A stretch of DNA of 17,867 nucleotides from Novosphingobium sp. UBA1948 (lineage in GTDB: Bacteria > Pseudomonadota > Alphaproteobacteria > Sphingomonadales > Sphingomonadaceae): positions 3,949 through 21,815 of the forward strand of contig DDES01000094.1 in NCBI GenBank assembly GCA_002336765.1. Direction: 5' to 3'. A program made the translations under genes and the position numbers. The notes beneath the pieces are model-generated. The model did not search any database. It saw nothing but the letters and a program-made list of their open reading frames with translations, and was not told where the DNA came from. Shown here piece by piece: positions 12,602-17,867 of this stretch. Every line of letters starts with the position of its first letter. The first letter of the stretch is position 1.

Positions 12602-13990
12602 ATGAGCGATGCCAATCTTCTTGCCGGACCCGCCGTGCGCCGCCTGCGCCGCCGCGAAGGGCTGACCCAGACCGCCATGGCCGCGGCGCTCGGGATCTCG
12701 CCATCCTACCTCAATCTGATCGAGCGTAACCAGCGTCCATTGACCGGTCGCATCGTGGTGCAACTGGCCGAACTCTACGATTTCGACCCGCGCCGGTTGA
12801 AGCAGGATGATGCCGTAGGGGGCGTGGATGGTCTGCGCCGACGGCTGGCCGACGAGCGCTTTGCCGATCTGGCGATTGACCGCGACGAGATTGCCGAATG
12901 GTTGGCCGCCGCGCCCCATGCCGCGCTGGCCTTTGCCCGCCTGTTCGACACCACGACGGGCTATACGCCCACGCAAAGCAATGACCCGCTCGATCTGGTG
13001 CGGCGCGAGATCGAGCGCTGGCGCAACCATTTCCCCGATCTGGATACCGCTGCCGAGGAACTGTCCGACGAATTGCGCCTGTCCAACGCCGATATCGGCG
13101 CAGCGCTGGCCGAGAGGCTGCGCTCGAAACACCAGATCGCCATCCGCATCCTGCCCAGCGATGTCATGCCCGATGCCTTGCGGCGGCTCGACCTGCATGC
13201 CCGCCAGCTCCAGCTTTCCGAGCTGCTCGACAGTTCCGCGCGCAATTTCCAGATCGCGGTGCAACTGGCCCTGCTCGAACAGCGCGACGAGATTGCCGCC
13301 ATCGCCAATGGCGCGCATTTCACCGACCGCGCGGCGTGGCGCCTGTTCCGCCGCCATTTGGCCGCCTATTTCGCCGCCGCCGTGCTGATGCCCTATGGCC
13401 GCCTGCTGCGCGCCTGCGAGACGACGGGCTATGATCTTATCGTGCTGCAACGCCGCTTTGGCGTCAGCTTCGAGCAGCTTGCCCATCGCCTCACCACGCT
13501 GCATCGCGTGGGCCAGCGCGGCCTGCCCTTTTTCATGGCGCGGCTCGATCAGGCGGGGCAGTTTTCCAAGCGCTATGCGGGGGGCAGCGGCACGTTGATG
13601 CTGGAAAGCGATGCCACCTGTCCGCTATGGTCGGTCCATGCCGCCTTTTCCGCGGGGCGGCGCATCGTGGCGCAGCAGGTGGAGGTGGAAGATGCCAGCG
13701 GTACACCCACGCGCTGGCTGACGCTGGCGCGCAGCATCGAGGGCAGCGTGACCCCTGCGGGTGAACCGCCGCGCTTCGTGGTGGTGCTGGGCGTGGAGGC
13801 GCGGCTGGCGGGGCAATTGGCGCAGGTGCAAGGCGTGAATCTGGCACCCGAGGCGGCAACCCCGATCGGCATGGGCTGCGCGCGCTGTCACCGTATGGAT
13901 TGCCGCCAGCGCTCCTTGCCGCCGCGCGGCGCGGCTCTGCAATTCAACGAGCGCGAACGCGGCCTCACACCCTTCGATTTTAACGCTTAG
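12602..13990 (+). CDS. ScfR-type XRE regulator of short-chain fatty acyl-CoA metabolism
   Basis: Cytosolic transcription regulator of 462 residues in the RamB/ScfR-like family, members of which control acetate, propionate and glyoxylate-cycle genes in response to acyl-CoA. An XRE helix-turn-helix spans about 10-67 (VRRLRRREGLTQTAMAAALG, SPSYLNLIERNQRPL). The central IrrE-like domain (about 170-310) contains NFQIAVQLALLEQ and HFTDRAAWRLFRRHLAAYFA but lacks an HExxH metalloprotease motif, as expected for the regulator branch. The C-terminal short-chain-acyl domain ends with a cysteine cluster, Cys426-x-x-Cys429-His430 and Cys434 (CARCHRMDC), which may bind metal. No aceA, prp or other acyl-CoA gene is adjacent, so its targets lie elsewhere. 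Palindromes upstream suggest autoregulation. Confidence 0.9.
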   Translation: MSDANLLAGPAVRRLRRREGLTQTAMAAALGISPSYLNLIERNQRPLTGRIVVQLAELYDFDPRRLKQDDAVGGVDGLRRRLADERFADLAIDRDEIAEWLAAAPHAALAFARLFDTTTGYTPTQSNDPLDLVRREIERWRNHFPDLDTAAEELSDELRLSNADIGAALAERLRSKHQIAIRILPSDVMPDALRRLDLHARQLQLSELLDSSARNFQIAVQLALLEQRDEIAAIANGAHFTDRAAWRLFRRHLAAYFAAAVLMPYGRLLRACETTGYDLIVLQRRFGVSFEQLAHRLTTLHRVGQRGLPFFMARLDQAGQFSKRYAGGSGTLMLESDATCPLWSVHAAFSAGRRIVAQQVEVEDASGTPTRWLTLARSIEGSVTPAGEPPRFVVVLGVEARLAGQLAQVQGVNLAPEAATPIGMGCARCHRMDCRQRSLPPRGAALQFNERERGLTPFDFNA

Positions 13991-14170
13991 CCTTGCCAAA
14001 TCCGTGTAAGCGATAGCGACACCACGCCCGCCTGCTGTCATCCAACCGCAAGATTTGCGCGGATTTGCCATTCCGCCCGCCTGTCAAATTTACCGACATT
14101 TTACGCCTTGCCCCTATCACGGGGGATAAGGCCCAAAAGGGGTCAGGTAACCATAGCGCAGGCGTAACCG
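13991..14170 (+). promoter_or_regulatory. Upstream region of the exopolysaccharide/PEP-CTERM operon
   Basis: This 180-nt stretch has no gene. It contains direct repeats GATTTGC at 14052-14058 and 14062-14068, one helical turn apart, and an imperfect hairpin GCCTT...AAGGC with a CCCC/GGGG core (14105-14132). The Shine-Dalgarno before ATG 14171 is weak (GCAGGCG). I searched by eye for a sigma-54 pattern (TGGCAC-N5-TTGC), expected for PrsR-controlled genes, and found no good match. Confidence 0.35.
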
Positions 14171-15556
14171 ATGATCCGGCTTTTCAAACACTATATTCCG
14201 CACTCGGTGCTGTTGCTGGGGCTGATCGATCTGGTGCTGCTGGTGGTGGCGGGCGACTTTGCCTGGCGGCTGCGCGCGGACCAGACCGGATTGCCCGCCG
14301 GCACGTTTTCCGAGCGCGCCGCGCCGATCTTCGCCTATGCCGGTGTGATGCTGACCGCGATGATCGGCGTGGGCACCTATGGCGCCGATGCGCTGCGTTC
14401 GGTGCGCTTTGCCTCGGCGCGGTTGCTGGTGGCGATCTCGCTGGGGATCATCGCGCTGGCTGTGCTCAATTCGGTGGCGGGCGGGCATATGTTCTGGCGC
14501 TCCACCCTGTTCTACGCGATGTTGTGCTCGATCGGTGCGCTGGTGATGAACCGGCTGATCGTGGGCGCGATCCTTGGCACCTCGGCCTTTCGCCGTCGCG
14601 TGCTGGTGCTGGGCGCGGGCCATCGGGCGCAGCGTCTGCGCGAACTGGCCGAAAAGGGCGAGAGCGGTTTTGTCATCGTCGGCTTTGTCGGCATGAACGA
14701 GAGCAATCCGGTGGTGGAGGAAATGATCCCGCGCACCGCGATCCACAATCTCAAGCGCCATGTCGAAAACCTCGGTGTGTCCGAAGTGGTGCTGGCGCTG
14801 GAAGAGCGCCGCAACGCGCTGCCGCTCAAGGATTTGCTGCGGATCAAGACGGCGGGCGTGCATGTCAACGACTTCTCCAGCTTTCTCGAGCGCGAGACGG
14901 GGCGTGTCGATCTCGATACGGTTAACCCCTCGTGGTTCATCTTTTCCGACGGCTTTTCCTCGGGCCGCGCCCTGTCGGGTTTCCTCAAGCGTCTGTTCGA
15001 TGTGACCGTCAGCCTGATCCTGCTAGCCTTTGCCGCGCCGGTAATCGGCCTGTTCGCGCTGGCGGTAAAACTCGACAGCAAGGGACCAGCCTTTTTCCGG
15101 CAAAAGCGCGTCGGCCTCTATGGCCAGACCTTCGATGTCATCAAGCTGCGCTCGATGCGCACCGATGCAGAGGTCAATGGCGCCCAATTTGCCACCAAGA
15201 ACGATCCCCGCGTCACCCGCATCGGCAATTTCATCCGCAAGGTGCGCATCGACGAACTGCCGCAGGCGTGGAGCGTGCTGAAAGGCGAGATGAGCTTTGT
15301 CGGCCCGCGCCCCGAACGGCCGGAATTCGTGAACGATCTGGAAGACAAGCTGACCTATTACGCCGAGCGCCACATGGTGAAGCCGGGCATTACCGGCTGG
15401 GCGCAGGTCAACTATCCCTATGGCGCCAATCTGGAGGATTCGCGCAACAAGCTCGAATATGACCTCTATTACGTCAAGAACTACACGCCCTTCCTCGATC
15501 TGCTGATCATCCTGCAAACGCTGCGCGTGGTGCTGTGGCACGAGGGAGCGCGGTAA
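14171..15556 (+). CDS. Polyprenyl-phosphate sugar-1-phosphate transferase, exosortase-associated EpsB type
   Basis: Inner-membrane initiating enzyme of exopolysaccharide synthesis, 461 residues, that moves a sugar-1-phosphate from a nucleotide sugar to undecaprenyl phosphate. Four N-terminal hydrophobic helices (about 12-30, 52-68, 84-104, 112-136) precede a CoA-binding-like segment LVLGAGHRAQRL (145-156). The catalytic bacterial sugar transferase domain covers about 270-461: membrane entry KRLFDVTVSLILL, FFRQKRVG (308-315), KLRSMR (325-330), RIDELPQ with the Asp361-Glu362 dyad, MSFVGPRPERP (374-384) and KPGITGWAQVN (404-414). The domain order and the PrsK/PrsR neighbours match the family tied to PEP-CTERM/exosortase loci. 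prsK begins two bases after the stop, so the genes form an operon. The transferred sugar is not predictable. Confidence 0.93.
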   Translation: MIRLFKHYIPHSVLLLGLIDLVLLVVAGDFAWRLRADQTGLPAGTFSERAAPIFAYAGVMLTAMIGVGTYGADALRSVRFASARLLVAISLGIIALAVLNSVAGGHMFWRSTLFYAMLCSIGALVMNRLIVGAILGTSAFRRRVLVLGAGHRAQRLRELAEKGESGFVIVGFVGMNESNPVVEEMIPRTAIHNLKRHVENLGVSEVVLALEERRNALPLKDLLRIKTAGVHVNDFSSFLERETGRVDLDTVNPSWFIFSDGFSSGRALSGFLKRLFDVTVSLILLAFAAPVIGLFALAVKLDSKGPAFFRQKRVGLYGQTFDVIKLRSMRTDAEVNGAQFATKNDPRVTRIGNFIRKVRIDELPQAWSVLKGEMSFVGPRPERPEFVNDLEDKLTYYAERHMVKPGITGWAQVNYPYGANLEDSRNKLEYDLYYVKNYTPFLDLLIILQTLRVVLWHEGAR

Positions 15557-15557
15557 G

Positions 15558-17687
15558 ATGGGCGCCGCCCTCGACATCTGGCCCTCGGTCAGCGCGGCCA
15601 GCCATGTGGCGGGCGCCTGTGCGGGGATCACGGTCGCGATCAGCGTGTGGGGGCAACGCCACCGCTATATGGGCGCGGGCTGGGCGATCATCACCGCGTT
15701 GGGGATGACGGCGCTGTGGTGCCTGACCGTGGCGGTGGAGGGCGAGTTGAGCCTGATCGGGCAGGCGATGATGGGCCTGCGCAATCTGGCCTATCTGCTG
15801 GCGATCTATCGCATGTTTGCCACAGATGGACGCCACACCAGCTTGGCGCAGGTGGGGCCGGTGGTGGCGGCGCTGGCGCTGGTCGATATTTTGGTGCCCG
15901 CCGTGCAATTCGTCGAACAGCGTCTCGTGCCCGCCCATGCCGGAGGGCAGGGGCTCTACCAGATCAACATCATGCTGGCGATGCTGGGCGTGGTGGGCAG
16001 CCTCGTACTGGTCCACAACCTCTATGCCAGCGCGTCGAACAGCGCGCGTCATTTCCTGCGCTGGCCCGCGCTGGCGCTGGCGGCGGTGTGGGTGTTTGAG
16101 TTGAACCTCTATACGGTGGCCTATCTGGGACACCACTGGCCTTATGAACTGGCGGCGCTGCATGGCGTGCTCGATGTCAGTTTTGCGGGCATTCTGGCGC
16201 TGGGAGCGCTACGCGGGCGGGAGCCGTTCCGGCTGATGCCCTCGCGCCGCGTCACTTTCCAGAGTTTCTCGTTGCTGGTGATCGGCGCCTATTTCGTCGC
16301 CATGGTCGGCATTGCGCAATGGCTGTCCTATGCTGGCGGCGATTATGCGCGCTGGCTGGAATTCGGTTTCGTGATCGCTGGTACGGTGGCGGCGGCGCTG
16401 CTGCTGCCTTCGCCGCGTCTGCGCGGATGGCTCAAGGTGATGCTGGCCAAGCATTTCTTCCAGCACCGCTATGACTATCGCGAGGAATGGCTGCGCTTTG
16501 CCCGCACCATCGGCCGCGCCAGTGCCGAGGCCGCGCCCTTGTTCGAGCGCGCGGTGCAGGCCATGGCCGACATCACCGACAGCCCTTCAGGTCTTTTGCT
16601 TATGCCCGACGAGCAGGGCGAACTGGTGCTGGCCGCGCGCTGGCAATGGCCGACCGCCGATGTACCAGCCCGCGCGCTCGATCTGGCCGCAGCCAATTTT
16701 CTGGCGGCGCATGACCATATCATCAGTTTCGACGCCATCCGCGGGGCCGAGACTGGCCTGAAAGGCGAGGGCACGGTTATTCCGCAATGGCTGCGCGAGG
16801 AAAGTCGCGCTTGGGCGATGGTGCCGCTGCGGCATTTCGACCGGTTGGTGGGGGCGATCATTCTCGCACGCCCGCCGCACAGCCGCCAGCTTGACTGGGA
16901 GGATTTCGACCTCCTGCGCGTGGTGGGCCAGCAGATCGCCACCCATCTGGCCGAACAGCAAAGCCAGCAGGCGTTGGCCGATGCCGCGCGTTTCGACGAT
17001 TTCCACCGCCGCATCGCCTTTGTGATGCATGACATCAAGAATCTTGCCAGCCAGTTCAGCCTTTTGGCCCGCAACGCCGAGCGTCATGCCGAAAATCCGG
17101 CTTTCCGCGCCGATATGCTGGTGACGCTGCGCAATTCGGCTGACAAGCTCAACCATCTGGTGCAGCGCCTGTCGCGCTATGGCAGCGGCTCGCTCGACAA
17201 GGTGGAGCCAGTGGAACTGGGCGCTCTGGCCAAAGGGCTGGCCGAGACATTCCGCGCGCGCCACAATGTGCAGATCATCGAGCGCGATCCCTGCACCGTG
17301 GCGGGCCAACGCCATGCCATCGAACAGGTTCTGACCCATCTGGTGCAAAATGGCATCGACGCCAGCGATACCGACCAGCCGGTGTTCGTCAGCATTGTTG
17401 CCGACGGGCTCTATTGCCGCATCGAAGTGGTCGATTCCGGCCACGGCATGAGCCCCGACTTTGTACGCACCCGTCTATTCAAGCCCTTTGACAGCTCCAA
17501 ACAGGGGGGCTTTGGCATCGGCGCCTATGAAGCACGCGAACTGGTGCGCGCCATGCACGGGCGGCTGGATGTTGAAAGCCGCGAGGGCATCGGCACCCGC
17601 TTTATCATCCGCCTGCCGCTGCACAGCGCGGCGGAAATCCTGAAAACCATCGATAGTGCCCATGATAGCGAAGGTAAGGTAGCATGA
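15558..17687 (+). CDS. prsK: PEP-CTERM system sensor histidine kinase PrsK
   Basis: Inner-membrane sensor kinase of 709 residues, partner of PrsR in control of exosortase/PEP-CTERM and exopolysaccharide genes. The N-terminal third (about 1-285) has roughly eight hydrophobic helices, the hallmark multi-pass sensor of this family. A GAF-like region spans about 315-465 (PSGLLLMPDEQGELVLAARW, WAMVPLRHFDRLVGAIILAR). The kinase core has the H-box FVMHDIKNLASQ with phosphoacceptor His491, the N-box HLVQNGIDASD (594-604), the G1 box DSGHGM (626-631), KPFDSSK (642-648), and the G2 box GGFGIGAYEA (650-659). All key residues are intact, so it should be active. The stop overlaps the prsR start as ATGA. 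ATG 15558 has GAGGGAG about 10 nt upstream. Confidence 0.95.
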   Translation: MGAALDIWPSVSAASHVAGACAGITVAISVWGQRHRYMGAGWAIITALGMTALWCLTVAVEGELSLIGQAMMGLRNLAYLLAIYRMFATDGRHTSLAQVGPVVAALALVDILVPAVQFVEQRLVPAHAGGQGLYQINIMLAMLGVVGSLVLVHNLYASASNSARHFLRWPALALAAVWVFELNLYTVAYLGHHWPYELAALHGVLDVSFAGILALGALRGREPFRLMPSRRVTFQSFSLLVIGAYFVAMVGIAQWLSYAGGDYARWLEFGFVIAGTVAAALLLPSPRLRGWLKVMLAKHFFQHRYDYREEWLRFARTIGRASAEAAPLFERAVQAMADITDSPSGLLLMPDEQGELVLAARWQWPTADVPARALDLAAANFLAAHDHIISFDAIRGAETGLKGEGTVIPQWLREESRAWAMVPLRHFDRLVGAIILARPPHSRQLDWEDFDLLRVVGQQIATHLAEQQSQQALADAARFDDFHRRIAFVMHDIKNLASQFSLLARNAERHAENPAFRADMLVTLRNSADKLNHLVQRLSRYGSGSLDKVEPVELGALAKGLAETFRARHNVQIIERDPCTVAGQRHAIEQVLTHLVQNGIDASDTDQPVFVSIVADGLYCRIEVVDSGHGMSPDFVRTRLFKPFDSSKQGGFGIGAYEARELVRAMHGRLDVESREGIGTRFIIRLPLHSAAEILKTIDSAHDSEGKVA

Positions 17688-17867
17688 GCGGACCGCTTCC
17701 CAAATTGCTGCCCAAATTGCTGGTCGTGGAGGATGATCCCGGCCTGCAGGCTCAGCTTAAATGGGCTTACGAGGATTTCGACGTGACCGTGGTGGGCGAC
17801 CGCGCCGCCGCCATCGCCGCCTTGCGCGCCGAAGAACCCGCCGTGGTGACGCTCGACCTTGGCCTGC
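17684..17867 (+). CDS. prsR: PEP-CTERM system response regulator PrsR (3'-truncated by window edge)
   Basis: The first 61 codons of the sigma-54-type response regulator paired with PrsK. The visible receiver start has the acidic pocket Glu-Asp-Asp in LLVVEDDPGLQ. LKWAYEDFDVTVVGDRAAAIAALR and the phosphoacceptor region VVTLDLGL follow, close to the consensus for this family. The AAA+ sigma-54 activation and Fis-type DNA-binding domains expected of PrsR lie outside the window. The start overlaps the prsK stop by 4 nt. The N terminus is unusual: PKLLPKLL is encoded by a perfect 12-bp tandem duplication. Confidence 0.92.
   Translation, partial: MSGPLPKLLPKLLVVEDDPGLQAQLKWAYEDFDVTVVGDRAAAIAALRAEEPAVVTLDLGL
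17699..17722 (+). repeat. 12-bp tandem duplication inside prsR
   Basis: CCCAAATTGCTG occurs at 17699-17710 and again, identically, at 17711-17722. It adds four codons (Pro-Lys-Leu-Leu) without a frameshift, immediately before the receiver domain's first strand. A replication-slippage origin is likely. Confidence 0.9.

Noticed and set aside
12548..13504. 318-residue minus-strand frame opposite the ScfR-type gene
   Set aside because: Antisense to a well-recognised regulator, no domain, shadow composition.
13991..14170. Sigma-54 promoter before the EpsB-PrsK-PrsR operon
   Set aside because: No sequence close to TGGCAC-N5-TTGC with correct GG/GC spacing was found on the plus strand by eye; a partial minus-strand TGGCA near 14065 lacks the GC element.
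1..17867. CRISPR array, insertion sequence, prophage or toxin-antitoxin system
   Set aside because: No regularly spaced repeats, transposase motifs or phage genes were seen; the small genes do not resemble known toxin-antitoxin pairs.

Overview
The window is GC-rich, almost fully coding DNA. The protein sequences, together with a DhnA-type class I aldolase next to gap-pgk, an ScfR-type regulator and PEP-CTERM/exosortase-associated genes, point to an alphaproteobacterium. My best guess is Sphingomonadales, Novosphingobium-like. The taxonomic call is inference from sequence character, since no search could be run. It looks like ordinary chromosome: I see no transposase, integrase, phage gene or CRISPR array.

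Region 1 (1-7761, plus strand apart from one gene) is a core-metabolism block. It starts with the 3' part of glyceraldehyde-3-phosphate dehydrogenase, then phosphoglycerate kinase, a terminator-like hairpin, a class I (DhnA-type) fructose-bisphosphate aldolase and a clear intrinsic terminator. A ThiE-family thiamine-phosphate synthase, an OPT-family transporter, a small secreted protein on the minus strand, elongation factor P, an inositol-monophosphatase family enzyme and tRNA-Leu(CAA) follow. gap, pgk and fba supply three successive lower-glycolysis/gluconeogenesis steps. efp and the IMPase gene lie 6 nt apart and are probably cotranscribed.

Region 2 (7782-10863, minus strand) begins after a hairpin that can terminate transcription from both sides. 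A beta-carbonic anhydrase and a SulP/STAS transporter overlap by ATGA and form a likely inorganic-carbon or anion uptake operon. Upstream of them is an orphan OmpR-family response regulator.

Region 3 (10864-12601) is the least explained part. It holds two probable exported proteins of unknown function, a 67-residue unknown protein with its own strong Shine-Dalgarno and terminator, several inverted repeats, and an AT-rich, palindrome-rich divergent control region.

Region 4 (12602-17867, plus strand) holds an ScfR-type XRE regulator of short-chain acyl-CoA metabolism. After it comes a tight three-gene operon: a polyprenyl-phosphate sugar-1-phosphate transferase of the exosortase-associated EpsB type, the PEP-CTERM system histidine kinase PrsK, and the start of its response regulator PrsR, cut by the window edge. 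These three form the entry to a PEP-CTERM/exopolysaccharide locus that should continue beyond the right edge. This is a known type of system, and nothing here is clearly a new one. The best follow-up targets are the pgk start-site hairpin, the intergenic repeat-like element before thiE, the operator-like palindromes before the ScfR gene, the unknown exported proteins, and an in-frame 12-bp duplication at the start of prsR.
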